A program made the position numbers and the translations under genes. Under the pieces are notes generated by a model, which was not told the DNA's origin, searched no databases, and was given only the letters and a program-made list of their open reading frames with translations. Below are positions 1 through 13,072 of a stretch of DNA of 64,000 bases, piece by piece; position 1 is the stretch's first letter; the number at the start of each line of letters is the position of its first letter. This stretch comes from Caprimulgus europaeus. Lineage: Eukaryota; Chordata; Aves; Caprimulgiformes; Caprimulgidae. The stretch covers positions 114,726,246 to 114,790,245 of the forward strand of contig OU015523.1 in assembly GCA_907165065.1 (NCBI GenBank), written 5' to 3'.

Positions 1-796
1 ATCACAGGAAAACAGGTACGGCTTTATTCAGCATAAGTCATCTAAGCCTGATTTTTTCTTTGTTGTGTTAGCAAACACTGGACATGCTGAATCTCTTTTG
101 ATGCTTCAGAGAAAAGTAGAGAAGGAGTTTCTATTTAGGATGTCATTAATATTTGCTGTTCTGAAACAGGGTATTTTGAAAAGGGTTAGTATTTCCATAA
201 AACTGCCTGCTGGCTTATGTACAACTGTAAAGCTGTCCCACAAGCTGAGAGTCAAAATAATTTTCTCAATAATATAACAGTGAAAAAAATGGCAAAATAC
301 ATTTTGGTAATAGTTTGGTTTGCTGCATATATTCAGATATATGTGTATTTCTCATGCAGACCACAAAACATTAGACAGAGAGAAAATTTATGAAGCAAAC
401 TCTAACCACTCTTGTATAACGCCAGGTTCATGAAGTCTCTCACACAGCAGTAGACAAGCATTTCTTATGCTATAGGCTGTAGTCTCTAGTGTATAGACTA
501 AGACTATACATCATCAAAATAACCACTTATCAGAAGCATGCATAACAGCTAAAATTATAGTTAACCTTTCCCCCAATTGGTGGTATGCTTGCATAGCAGC
601 ATTTCATACACTAAAATATCAAGGCAGTTTCTGCATTTCTCTTCCAGTAAATGTCTTTCTCCTGCCTTCAGACCACTTTTCCTTGACCTGCTTAAGATAT
701 CTGTAGTATTTATACTAATAAATTTCAACAAAACTACTTGCTGAGATACCAATAACAATATTTTTGTCTGATACTGAAGAATTTAGATGGCAAATG

Positions 797-802
<6 letters not shown>

Positions 803-829
<27 letters not shown>
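803..829. repeat. (TA)n microsatellite
   Basis: About 13 uninterrupted TA dinucleotide units lie here. It is a simple sequence repeat, probably length-polymorphic, with no evident function. Confidence 0.95.
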
Positions 830-2743
830 GTAAAACAGAGAAAAACAATAAAGTTGGATAGTAGAGAGCAAAGATATCTAACATCTTTGGAGTCATGAAA
901 AAAAAACAATATGTAATTTCAGTTTCATCATTATAATCTAAAGAGAATACCTGTTGCTTTTCCTTTCTTCAACCAAAAGCAGTTTATGATACCTCTCTGC
1001 TTTCACAAATTCATTGTACTTAAAAATGGTACAAAACTAGTGGATATTGGACAATGGGTACTGGAATAGATATTGTAAGGTAAAGAAAAATCTGTCAACA
1101 GCATAAAATACTGGCACAAAAAATTTAATATTGTATATAATAATTGGAGATTTGTACCTTTTGAAGCATGGGCCAGAGTTGATGGGTATATTAAGCTGGA
1201 AAGTGTGATCATGTGTGCCATTATAAATGGCAATTTCTGTATGTGTAGACCATATGTTTTGTGCACAGAAAAGAACATATTTATCCATGTCAATAAAAAA
1301 CTTTCGTCTCAGTAGAAAACAAACAAGAAAAGGCAAGGAAGGACAAGATTAAGTAACTAACTGCTTAACAGTTGTTCATCACAGGCTGGTGTTTCTCTGT
1401 GTACTGTTAGCAGAGTCAGTTTATTGAGAAATTCCCAGCTATTGTACATGTAGATGATGCAAAAAGTACTTTGAGGAAAATGGGTTGAGAAGTTTATGTA
1501 AAACAAAAAAGCATGGAAAAAAAGTAATTTTGAAGGAGAAAAACAGTTTTAATATTTATGGGTGTTTTACTTGCAGAAATATTGGGACTGAAACATTGGT
1601 AATAAGAATATGTTTTAGAGCATGAGGATTTATAAAAACAAACATAATTTTCAGCTTCTGTATCAAAACAGTTCTTCCATCTTTAGTACCTGTAGGTTTC
1701 CAAAGCTAAACTTGCTCTTGCTTTTCTGCATTTTGACAAAAATCCTTCTGCATTGATTTGGTCTTGTATTGGGGTATTTTTGCACAGAAGCTACTGTTTG
1801 AATTTTGGAGCAAAGCAATTGTTTCTGTTTGAGTGTATGATCTTTTATAGACGAATGTGAACTTTTTGAGGTTGCTAATTTCTCTAGTCACTTACTTTTT
1901 AAACCCGAAAGTTGCACCAGAATCTTGAGACTGACTAAAAGTGAAAAAAAACAATCAGTTACTTAAAATGTAAATTAATTTGACCTTAAATTGATGTAGA
2001 ACATACAATTAAGTAGTTTACTACAGCTTCCAATTTAGAATCGAGTTTCTTGCCACACGGTAGCTTTTTTAAGTAACAGAACTGGGTAACTGAGTATTTA
2101 ATTGTAGTTCCCTTAATTTAATAATTCCATGGCCTTTTCAGAAGATTGCACTTTGGTTTTGATCGCAATCTTTGTAGTCAGGATAGAGCTGTAATGGAGC
2201 CGACTATAATGCAAAAGAGCAAGATTCTGAAAAAAAAAAAACCAGCTGGTGATGTTATTTGTGCTCTGATAGTGGGTGCTGGTGTTGACTGCAGCAGCAC
2301 TGCGGAGAGCTGCGGAGTAGCTGATGTATTTGTCTGAGCTCTAACTCGGTGAGAAGAGGAGAGATGATGGCAAAGCTTAGAACAGTCTGTTGGGGATTTG
2401 GGAATTTCTGGAGATCAGGCAGGGAAGGAGCTTTTTATGAGAAGGGGTTGTGCACAGAGGAGTGGGGCCAAACAGTTGAATGGCAAGAGAAAATGATCCT
2501 CATTTTTTTATTTTTTTTTCCCCCCGGGAATGGGGGCGTGCTGATGCTGCTGAAAATGTTTCTTTCTGATCCCAGTGAACTCTCTTCCTTTGTAATCAGC
2601 TGGTATTCTCACAGACAGAGAGACTACAGCAGTTTAATATGACTTGCTAGTATTTTATGTGATAACTGGTCAGTGGATGAACTGGTTATCTCGGTTGGAT
2701 TTTGCTTCTTTCTTTATGAGTTCAGATCTTTTTTTTTATTCTG

Positions 2744-2762
2744 AAAAAAAAAAAAAAAAAAA
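2744..2762. repeat. A19 homopolymer
   Basis: A run of 19 adenines. No retroposed gene is recognisable directly 5' of it, so it is not assigned as the tail of a retrocopy. The length may be affected by sequencing slippage. Confidence 0.9.
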
Positions 2763-3958
2763 TTTGGCGAGGGCTGCTACATTCCAAAATTTAATTGTGT
2801 TATCTGCTATGTTTATTTGGAGTTTAAGAGACAAATTGCACTATCTGCTTCAATATTTTCTTATGCTTTTGGGGACAAACAAATTTGGACCTTACATTTT
2901 GCAGTTGGATATCTTATTTAAGTGCAGGGTACAGGGTCTGAGCTTTCCTGAGGTGGGAAACTAACATTCTACAGTAGTGTAAATGATGGCCAAACTTGTT
3001 CTTTTCAAATAACTTGTTTTACTGATACAGGCAATAGCTTCTGATCCTTCTAAGAGGCGGCAGAGGATTCAAAACTAAGCAATACTTTCTCTTATAGCCA
3101 TTTGAATCGATTTTTCAAATGCTCGTGTTGGGAATGTGATTAGATTTCATGTACTAGAATTCCTTTCCTTATAGTCCTTAACAGTACTGTCTGCATCTCC
3201 AGCTTTTTAGTTCAGGGCTTTGCTCTCTCCTGATGTTTGTCTGCAACTGGTCAAGTGCTGTGACAATCCAGGACATGTAAGAATATTTTTTTTTTAAATA
3301 GTAAGAAGATAAATTGTTCGGGGAAAAAAGTATATTTCCATATAAAATTCAAAATTCTTTTAAAGACAGTGCCTTCACAGTACCGAAGTGAAGGCAGAAA
3401 AAACAACGGGGCTACACTGCGCAGTGCTTACAGTGGCAGAATTGCTGCAACATCTGAATTAAATCTTGTTTAATTACCCTGTACTTACACTGAAATGCTG
3501 TATAATCAGATAGTAACTGTCTTATGGATCAAATTGCAATTATTTTTCAGTTTCCATTTCATTCCAATGGTCTTTGTGTATGAGAAAACTGAAAACTGTA
3601 ATGTAATTCTAGGGTTTTTCTGCTCCATAAATGCTGATTCTTATCAACAGATAGTAAAAAAAAAACTTTAATTCAAATTTTCATTTATTTATTTTGTTGC
3701 TTAGCAAAAATAATCTTCCTAGCTATTGGCCTGATCCCAAGCCAGTGAACTGAATAAAGGATTTGGGATTGAACCTTCCTATATGTTTTTAATAGATCCT
3801 GAGGTAAAAGCTGGCTGAATGAATCTGGGAGCTGCAGCATTTTCCTAGGGAAGAATGGGAAGAGATGAATCCTTATTTTAGAGAAGAGATCGATATTCAT
3901 AGTTATGAAGGGACAAGAGCCATAATACATGTGAGATTCTGTATCAGAAAGACAAGAA

Positions 3959-4571
3959 GTGGCCAAGAAGGCCAATGGCATCCTGGCTTGTATCAAAAAC
4001 AGTGTGGCCAGCAGGACTAGGGCAGTGGTCGTCCCCCTGTACTGAGGCAGCACCTTGAATCCTGTGTTCAGTTTCGGGCCCCTCACTACAAGAAGGACGT
4101 GGAGGTGCTGGAGCGTGTCCAGAGAAGGGCAACAGAGCTGGGGAAGGGGCTGGAGAACAAGTGTGATGAGGAGCAGCTGAGAGAACTTGGGATTGTTTAG
4201 CCTGGAGAAAAGGAGGCTGAGGGCAGACCTTGTTGCTCTCTACAGCTACTCAAAAGGAGGGTGTAGAGAGGTGGGGATCGGTCTCTTCTCCCAGGTAACA
4301 AGCGATAGAATGAGAGGAAATGGCCTCAAGTTGCACCAGGGGAGGTACAGATTGAATATTAGGAAAAACTTCTTCACTGAAAGAGTGGTCAAGCGTTGGA
4401 ACAGGCTGCCCAGGGAGGTGGTGGAGTCACCTTCTCTGGAGGTATTTAACAGGCGGGTAGATGAGGTGCTTAGGGAGATGGTTTAGAGGTGGAATTGGCA
4501 GTGTTAGGTTCATGGTTGGACCTGGTGATCTTAAAGGTCTTTTCCAACCGCTGCAGTTCTGTGATTCTGTG
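3959..4571 (+). mobile_element. CR1 LINE, 5'-truncated, sense to SLC36A4
   Basis: This is a 3' fragment of a CR1 non-LTR retrotransposon, the dominant LINE of birds. It begins in the C-terminal part of the reverse-transcriptase ORF (the GTGGCCAAGAAGGCC segment) and ends in the 3' UTR block CTTTTCCAACC followed by the terminal TTCTGTGATTCTGTG repeat. A frame at 4187-4486 still reads the family C-terminus, including FSLEKRRL and [16 protein letters not shown]. The upstream part is in another frame (for example 3944-4132 read oppositely), so the ORF is broken. Around 4038 the copy lacks roughly 14 bases that other copies carry. The 5' truncation is typical of CR1. It is not active: no endonuclease domain and no RT catalytic core. 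Confidence 0.95.
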
Positions 4572-6357
4572 AAAAAAATATATTTAACAGCTAGTGTAAA
4601 TACAGGTGTGGAAGTGGAGTAATGCAAATAGCAAAATGCTATTGATCTGAATTAAACTGTCAGTGTTTTTGCTTTGTAAAACCAACGTACAGTGTATTAA
4701 GACTGAAGTTCTATGATCAGTAATATCTCCTTTACTATGGTAACAATAGTAGGTAGGTTACATAATAATACTGGCTCAAGTTGGCTTAAGTATCAATTAG
4801 AATTTATTCCGAAATTTCATCATTTTTTTACACTCAAAAATTTTGCTATGGGCTAAGATGGAACACATTATACAAGGATTTATTAATTAAGTCTAATTAA
4901 TTTGACTACGCTCGTAGTCCAAATGAATTATTACAGAAAAGCTATACACAATGTGAAATTGCTATACACAGTGTAGAGTTACTCAGTAGGTACATGATTG
5001 TTGTTATATATTACATTCACAAAACTAAACTAGAACAAGTTAGGCAAAAGCTAGTTTGAGTGTTTGATGGATAGAGAATTGCTCTCAAAATTAGCAAACA
5101 AGCTAAAATTGTCTCAATCTAATACGAGTCCAGACAAATCTAGAGACCCTGCACTGTTAGGTGTGTACAGGCCCTGTGTACTTCTTCTTTTAATAGCAAA
5201 ATCATATCTAATGGCTTACATGTTTAATTAAATTATATTTTAAGATATCTTTATGGGTGCTAACTAATAGCATGCAAAACTGCTGAAAAAAAGATACTTT
5301 AAATGTATCAGAGATTTTGAAGACTAAATAATTCTGTTTGTTTACAACACAATTCTGTACCATCTTTCTGTAGCAACAGTATCTTTTTGCTTGGCTGAGC
5401 AAGGTAATTTCCTGACTTGTAAAACGTTCTCCCATTTTCTCACATTACAGTGTTCTGTGGGGATAAGATATATGAATGGAAGAACTGAACATTACATTCC
5501 ACTGTTGGAAACCTGATGTTAGTTTTCAGATTCCATCAATGTTGAATCTCATTTTCATTTTTTTTAGTGTGAACAAGCAGTTGTTTCTGTTTTCCCTGTT
5601 CTCCTCTGTGAAGTAGCACTGCTAGCCTGTATGTTTTTGTCTGTTTGAGTTGTAAAACATGGTACTTACACTGTCTTCGTTGTTCCTTATCTGCTCTGTA
5701 GAGGATGGCCAGGGACTGGTGATGCATATACATACTGTGAAAATTAGATGTTCCTTGTTCCTACTTTATGTTCTTGACACCTGCTAATGAGACTAATGAG
5801 ATATCCTCATTAGTAGGTGCTTTGGAGTTCTAGAATTGGTGCCATTTAGCACATGTGACTTACCACAAATACTCTGGTTTTGTTTGTTGTTCTTACAGTG
5901 CAGTCAATCCCTCTTTTCCTTGTTGCTAGCTGAATGGTTCAGGCTCTAGAGACAAAGGGACACTCTTAGGTCTTTACAAAGGATCTCTATCCTGAGGTAA
6001 TTAGACACAAGGTGTCCAGGTTAGTATAAAGGAGGTATTTTTATGTTGCTAATAATGCTGGTATTCACAGTGCCTGCCTTTCAGAATTGCACGCATATTA
6101 CAACCATAAAAGTTTTTAAAGTCTTCTAATGTGGTGTAAAAGCTATGATTCCAGTATGTTAAATTCCTTTCACTCAGTTTGTTTTATAAGTATACAAAAA
6201 TCAGGTTAGAGTCCATTAAACCTTCATTAGCTATAATGTCAGACTGAAAAAGGTGAATGCTTATATTACCGAGTTAATGCAAGTACTTCTTCTGCTCTTC
6301 AATTTAGTCTTCATGAAGTTAACCTTTATTCTGTCTTACTGTGTGTCCAATATTACC
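4572..6357. other. Intronic sequence, no gene seen
   Basis: AT-rich intron with no exon or transposon recognised. The only notable structure is the short inverted repeat at 5778-5819, listed separately. Confidence 0.55.
5778..5819. repeat. 14-bp inverted repeat (hairpin)
   Basis: The left arm 5778-5791 pairs with the right arm 5806-5819 over 14 positions, 13 Watson-Crick and one G.T wobble, around a 14-base loop. The loop contains a second copy of CTAATGAGA, so the right arm can also pair with the inner copy. It is seen directly in the sequence; function unknown. Confidence 0.8.
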
Positions 6358-6486
6358 TGTCCTAGTTTTGTTAGGATAGAGTTAATTTTCTTAGTGATTA
6401 GAATAGCTATGTTTTAGTTTCGGTGAACTTGTTATGAGAGGAATGTTGATAAAGTACTAATGTTACTAGTTGCTGCTGCCCTATCT
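6358..6486 (+). mobile_element. Truncated ERV solo-LTR fragment, 5' end only
   Basis: It starts with TGTCCTAGTTTTGTTAGGAT and runs colinearly with the first ~100-130 bases of the complete LTR at 39870-40488, sharing GATAGAGTTAATTTTCTT, then GTTATGAGAG, then AATGTTGATAA. Similarity fades after about 6486 and no LTR 3' end follows. It is therefore a deleted or decayed copy, sense to the host gene. Confidence 0.8.
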
Positions 6487-9400
6487 AGTTTAAATCACAA
6501 AACCATACTCATACAGCACAACACTAGACACTTACCTCTCGTGCTAAAATTAGGAACATAAGTGCCCATCAGCTTCCTTTGGAGGAGATGAATGCAACTT
6601 TTGTGTTGAGAGCTGTGGTCTCTCATGTGTACTCGGCCAAAGTAGTGGTTGCAGCAAAAAGTTTGAGAAACAAATAATAATTAGTAAAGTTTAATACCTG
6701 ACTGCAGACAGAAAAATACACAAACATTTCATTTTTATAATAAAAAATCTGAAACATTCCCAAGGTTTTTTTCTCTATATAAGCATGTTTCATGTTTTTA
6801 AAATATCTGATGATGAGGCAGATAGTATGTATAGGTGCTTCTTGGGTGATTCCGTCTTCCAAACTCAGCCCAGTTAAACTCTGTACAGGAATGCACTGTC
6901 AGTCATGTGCAAACATCTTTCATCTTATGCTTGTTTCTTAGTGTGACCAGATCTTAATGTGGTCCACTTCTCATTGCATGAAGACTCAATTGTGTTATTT
7001 TAACTTTTTTAGTAAAGTGTCCCCATTTTAATTATTTTAAAAATTACTGAGTTTTGTCAGATGGTCCTGACAAAAACACAACAAGGGGATAATTCATCTT
7101 GTTAAAGTGGTGTGTGTTAGAGTGCCTCAGTCACAGATCACAGAGTTCTCTGTAATTATTTCTGCAATAATGTGGTGAAATTATTTTCTAAAGGTATTTT
7201 CAGTGTAGAAAATTGATGCTGCTGCTTCATATACATGCGTCATGTAGAGCACCTTGCAAACTTTAGTTAGGTAAACATCACTCTTACAGCAGATAAAGCA
7301 TTTGTAAAATATTATTGGTCTTAGAGGTTAGAATGCCCTCTGAATATAGTGTTAGTTGAAATATATAATTATATTGATTACTCAGTTATCACAAAATTGT
7401 CCTAAAATGTCACACTGTACTAAACTGGTTTTTTTGTATCCACATTCATGCATATCTGTCTGAAATGAATATTAAGATTAAATATAGTAATGGTATAATG
7501 AAAACACACATGATTAAGTACTGCAAATTTGTCTAGAAGAAAGAAAAAAAAAAGGTGTGATATATGGACTCTCTGTAGAGAAAACAATTTGTTTCAGCCA
7601 AGGAATTAAAATAACTTACAGCACATTGTTTGAAAGATAGGAAAACAAAACTTGACACAAAAATCTTAAGTGTGGTGATGATTTATGTTGAATTGCTCAA
7701 ATTATAAGAACCCAAAGAAGGGGAAGCAGAGGGGCAAGATATCTAGTGTGCTGGAGCAGAGCTGTATTGTGAGCTTGACGAACAGAATGAATTATCAGGG
7801 GCAGTAGAGTTCTCTGGGGAGAGTTTCTCAGCAATTTTGTGAATCTGTTGAGGAGTAGACTTTTCACATTACTTCAAAAACTTATTGCCTGAATGGTATT
7901 TCAATATTTCATAGTATTGCAAATTTTCATTCTTAGTGTTATTAAAATCTTAATTGACATCATCTGTGCCATGTATAAGTTGGAAAAGACATTTCTCTAA
8001 AGAGTGTCTGTGAGATGTTTCATTGCATTCAAGTTAGAAATGACTAAGTAGCAAGAAACATTATGTACTCTAAAGCCATGGCATCACTGCTGCATTTCAG
8101 GCTTAAACCAATATATAAAGCTGAAAATCTTCCCCAGGAATTTCTTACTGATAATCATGATTCTTAAGCTTAGCTACTTTATCTGATAAAGACAGACACC
8201 TATGACATTGAAGAAATCATGGCCAGGTCTTCTTTTCTGCACAAAAAAAAAAAAATCAAAGCAAAATAATTTTCATACCTTTTGCTACTCCTCTAACAGC
8301 AAAGAGAACTGATTCTCTGAAGCTCTGTGAGTTGTTAGATGAAGGGAGCAAATAAAGAGATGAAAGAGAAACAGGAGATGCATATTGAAGCTAGTCCTTG
8401 CCAATAGAAATGCTTCTGAAAGCAGAGACATTTCTTGGGTTGCTTTTGTCGAAGAACAAAATGATACAGAAATAGATTCATTATGCTTCATATCCAGCAC
8501 ATTCCTATTGAGAAAAAAAAAAATCAGAATTGTGACATCCTGAGGGAACAGATGTGTATCATTTGTATATCAATTATCACTGCATTGATTTAAATTGAGT
8601 TTCTTCAGGAGGCTTCCATTTACATTGGAAAATGTGGTGGAGAATCCCTGGCTGCCCTCACTTAGCGCTGGCTTCTGGAGGCACTCATGGAAGGCAAACC
8701 TATCTCAAATATCTATTGGACCTGTGAAGGACTCTTGTGCATTCCTGGTGCTGATCACTTGGAAATCCTATGGGACAAAGTGTGATGGGTGGTAGGATTT
8801 AGTGGTAGCAGTTCTTAAATGTACTTAATTATAGCTCAGAAGAGAGTTTACCTGTGGCCCTTAGAAATGGAATACAACTGTGATCTAAGGTCTTGATTGA
8901 CCTTAGAATACCATGTAATGCCTTGATTGCCATTTGTGATGCCTAGATTAAGAAAATAAAAAAGGAAAAAGGAAACTGGCATAAAGTGGCAGTCCCTTTC
9001 CATTCTTAGCATTAGCTCTGACTCTTCCTGGAGTAAAGTGTAGAATTGTGATGCAGAGAAAAGGACGGTGGCGTCGTGGATAGCATTTTTCAATCTGAAA
9101 GTTTGTTTCGAAGCACAGTTGGCCATTCCTTCTAGGCCTCAGGACGTGATTTTGTTTGACAAACTGCCAGGATTTCCGTGTGTTGGTTGCAGAATTATCA
9201 TGCCTAAGGGAAAGCTTAAGGCTATTGTAGAAACAGAAACCTTGGCTTTTACTCTGACCTTGACTGGAGAAATTGGAGGAGTTTCAGTGGTAGACCTAGC
9301 CTTGAGGAGCGCTTGATGGTTTGTGTCATATGCAGCTTTAACAGGAGCAGTTGCATCACATTGACAGGTTGCAAGATAACTGCAGTGCAAGATGGTAAAT

Positions 9401-12400
9401 AGATTGTTTCCCTAATCCAGTGTAGAGAAAAGACTCACAAATAATTGGTTGAAACATCTGAAGGAGTAGTAACTTACACCAAGTAAAACACCAGTTTGGT
9501 GTGTTTTTTTTAAAGGCAGTAGGTGAGTTTGAGTTTTTCCCTATTGTTTATTCTGTATTCCTCTTAACTTAATGTCTTTACCATTCCATTTAAAACAAAC
9601 TATGTGGAAAGTCTGCAATTAAATTGTGCCCATGAAATAAATACTGTTAAACTTTTTAAAGATTGATGAGGAAGTTATTTAAAGCTACTGTGAGCAGAAA
9701 ACACCTGAGTGTGATGAGGGGAGCTGTCAGTATAGATGCTTACTTGAGTTGAAAATGGGGTATGTGATTTTTGTGTTCTGTTGAAATAAAGAGGATGGAA
9801 AATGAAAAATATAAGTATAGTTGGTTTATATTTTAGTCAAATCCAGAAACTAGAAAATTATCATTTGCCAAAATACTCTCAAATAAAACTTAGGAATAAT
9901 GATTTTTCTTGTTAGTGTTGTTGTCCAGCCTTTTTTTCTGATGATTAAATGCATTTTTCTGGATGAAACCAAGCATTCATAGGCAATGAATGTTTTTTGT
10001 CCATGATGGTGTGAATGCTGAACAATTGGAGTTCTGTCTGGAAAAGTTGCCATTATTTTTAAAAAAGTTGAGCCTATTCAATATGCAGCATGCAGTTTTG
10101 TGTTCAAGTCTGGTCTCGAATTATGTTACCCTGTACAATTCCTTAGTTTTGCTGTAAAGTTTTGACAACAAGAAATCATAAATCAAGGTTGCCTGTACAG
10201 TCTTAATCCTTCTTATTATGTAAAGAGAATGTTCCATTCTATCTATACAAATATATACATTTATATAATGTTAAACCTATTATTTATGCCTATATACTCT
10301 CCTGGTTGCCAAAGACTTGTGAAAAGCATTTATATTAAAAAATTAAAGTAGGAGCTTCCACTCTTATAAAAAGACCTCAGGGCAGTGAAATCAGCAGCAC
10401 TAATTTTACCTTATTATGCTTTTCAAGACTAGGTCCTTAAAAATGCATCTGTACAATAAGAATGCAGAACACAGTTCTTGCTTTATTTTGAACTCCTGCA
10501 GTTTAGTATCTTCATCTGTCCCTGGTACAGCTAACATGGGTAGAATTTTGGCTTCTAGTAGAGTATTTCACATTTATTGAAATATCTTTTATTGAGTGGG
10601 ACTGATACCTTAACACAAATCAAAGTCACGAAAGTCTGTTAGAGTAAGATGCAATATTCTTTCATTTTAAGCAAAGGCTTGTGAACCAAAATAAATAGGT
10701 TTTCTCAAGCTTTGTTTTTCACTTGCTGTGCAATTTTATCTGGCTTTTAGTCACTGAGTTTTTAAAAAACCATGCTCCACAAAATCTAACTTTATTTCTA
10801 CATTTTCTTTTCTCCTAGTACAGACTAATCAGATCAGTTTTCAAATTGTTCTTATCGCCTGGTTTTCCTTCTGATCTGCATGTTAATAAACTGTGTTGTT
10901 CCAATTTTCACCATATCTACTTTAGCATTCAAGTGTCGACTTTATTAATGCTGAACGAGGTGCTAAAGCTCCTTCATGTACCTATTAACTCCTTGGCAGC
11001 CAAAGATTCAACTCTCCAAAACTGGGAAAATATTACTTAAAATTTGATTTCTGTAAGTAGTCCAGATCTAAAAATTTCAAGTATCAAAAGCATTTATATT
11101 TGAGAAAGTTTAGATCCTCATGAGATTTTTTTTCTAATGCTTTACTATTGCTATCCTAAGGTATTCCAAATCCCTCAGGATTTATTTTTGTTCTGCGAGT
11201 CACGCTGCTCTGAGTCTGATGCTTAAGTTAAATGCTGTCATTCAGACACTTGCCTTCAATTGTCCTTGTGCTAATATATATATATAAAAGTCATTTTAAA
11301 TTTCAGTTCATCTGTAGGAAGCAATTTATGATTTGATGAGGTGCCTAAGTGGTATTTAGCTGTGATTGTATGAAAACACTCTGATGTTCAGATTTACACA
11401 GCTGATATTTTTATGCAGTGTGCCAATAAGATTTATTTCATTAGTTTGTCTTGTGCAATTGCAGGTGATCAGGCTATGAGAAAAGCAATCTGCTTATTTA
11501 GATGTCATAATGTAGAGATACAATACTGAGGACCTTAATATTGACTGTTTTTGAGGAGCCAAGTTTGAAAATTTGGCCACAGCAAATACGTAGGATGAAA
11601 TTATGTTGCATTGATTTAATTTAGTGTTTCTTCAGTTCAGTATACTTTTGGGCCAATTGTGAAGTAGTAATTTTAGTCCAATTTCTTCAAAAGTCCATAG
11701 TATTTGAATTTTTATATTTAAATTATCCATTCAAACAACTATCAATGCAAACTGCTGTGTGTTCTAAGGTCATACTATATGGCTTTGGATTTCATCCCAT
11801 ACTGTGCTTTTTTTGTTAGCTAAGTGAGGTCAGCCATAAACAGTCCGGTTTGTACAAGAATGTGTTGAGGTAACATGAAACTTTTTAAACTTTAGAGTGT
11901 TTATTATCCAGTACCAGAAAGTATTTAGTTAATTCCAGAAAGTCTGCAAAATATAACATACATACATGATTGTGAAGGGCTATGGCCTTGAAATTTATTT
12001 GCATTTTTTTCATTTATTCATTTGACCTAAGTCAAAGTATATAATATAAATAATTAAAAAGCTTTTAGAACTTCTAAACATGTATGTGTTGACAAGAAAA
12101 AGAGACTGTATTTCATTCCTTAATGAGCAGAAACAAATGTGTCCAACACATGTGTCGGTCATGTGTGACAGTGTTATGTGTATTAGCAGTTGTGCTTAGG
12201 ACAGCTTCTAGGGTACAAGCTGGATAGTTGAGTTGAAATTCAGTGTAGTCAACATGGGAGCAGAAGAGGCAGGATAAGTCTCATCCCTATGGTAATAACT
12301 AAATATTGAATTAAATCTTAGGAGAAAGTCAAACAAACTTCCTTGGCTTCACATTGATAGTGGTTATTCTTTTTTTCTGTCTTTAATATGGTAGAAACTT

Positions 12401-12452
12401 GAGTAACAGCCAGAACTTCCAAGTTCTACTGTACTAGGTTTACAAATAATTA
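6487..12452. other. Intronic sequence, no gene seen
   Basis: About 6 kb of AT-rich intron. Overlapping open frames on both strands at 9068-9390 (82 and 83 codons) have no recognisable family and are probably chance. A weak tRNA-like A-box/B-box pair at 9069-9114 was considered and rejected. A short (TA)n tract lies near 11275. Nothing else was recognised. Confidence 0.5.
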
Positions 12453-12457
12453 CTGTG
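12453..12457. repeat. Target-site duplication, left copy
   Basis: CTGTG, identical to 13068-13072 on the other side of the LTR; the hallmark of integrase-mediated insertion. Confidence 0.88.
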
Positions 12458-13067
12458 TGTCATGGTTTAACCCAGCAGGCCAATAAAAAACAAAGATCTG
12501 CTTGTTCACACCCCCTGCTTTCCCCTACAGGGGAATGGGGAGAGAATTGGAGGGCCAAGGGTAAGGAAACTCAAAGGTTAAGATAAAAACAATTTAATAA
12601 TTGAAATAAAATGAAATAATGATAATACTAAAATAATAATAATACTGATAATAATGATAGAATATACAAACGAGTGATGCACAGTGCAATTGCTCACCAC
12701 TCACTGACCAAGGCCCAGCTTGTTCCTTCCTAGTGATCCTGGAGATCCTGAAACTGCAATCTCAGGAAAGCTCTGCTTTCGAGCCAACCCTCATCTGTAT
12801 AATGAACATGACGTTATATGATCTAAATATCCCATGGCTAGTTTGAGTCCATTGCTCTTGCTATGCTCCTCTCCAGCTTGTGCAAGTCCTTCTAGCTAGT
12901 CCCACACTGGCAAAACATGAGAAGTTGAAAAGTCCTTGGTTTCTTAGCAACAACTAAAAGCATCAGTATATTATCAACATTCTTCTCATACCAAATCCCA
13001 TACTGAATCCAAATCACGGTGCTGTTCTAAGAAGAAAATTAGCTCTGTCCCAGCTGAAACCAGGACA
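12458..13067 (-). mobile_element. Complete ERV solo LTR (ERVL-like), antisense to SLC36A4
   Basis: This 610-bp element reads on the minus strand from TGTCCTGGTTTCAGCTGGGA (at 13067) to ...TTAAACCATGACA (at 12458), so it has TG...CA termini. It is flanked by a perfect 5-bp direct duplication, CTGTG, at 12453-12457 and 13068-13072. Its interior has the A/T-rich ATTATT tract and the pyrimidine/purine segment of the + strand copy at 39870-40488. No gag, pol or env lies beside it, so it is a solo LTR left by recombination. A 5-bp duplication fits class III (ERVL-type) or some class I elements. The antisense orientation avoids placing LTR splice and poly(A) signals in the host transcript. Confidence 0.93.
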
Positions 13068-13072
13068 CTGTG
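13068..13072. repeat. Target-site duplication, right copy
   Basis: CTGTG, matching 12453-12457. Confidence 0.88.

Larger units (their letters stand above)
1..3958. other. Intronic sequence, no gene seen
   Basis: This stretch is AT-rich, with stop codons in all frames and only short chance open frames. I read it as part of the long last intron of SLC36A4, by inference from the terminal exon at 29912. It holds a (TA)n run at 803-829 and an A19 run at 2744-2762. No exon, RNA gene or recognisable transposon was seen. Confidence 0.6.

Noticed and set aside
4187-4486. 99-codon + frame as a small gene
   Set aside because: It carries the same CR1 C-terminal motifs ([17 protein letters not shown]) and is followed by the CR1 terminal repeat.
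9069-9114. tRNA gene or tRNA-derived SINE head
   Set aside because: TGGCGTCGTGG resembles an A box and GTTTCGAAGC a B box, but they are only about 36 bases apart. No acceptor stem or terminator was found, and no SINE body follows.
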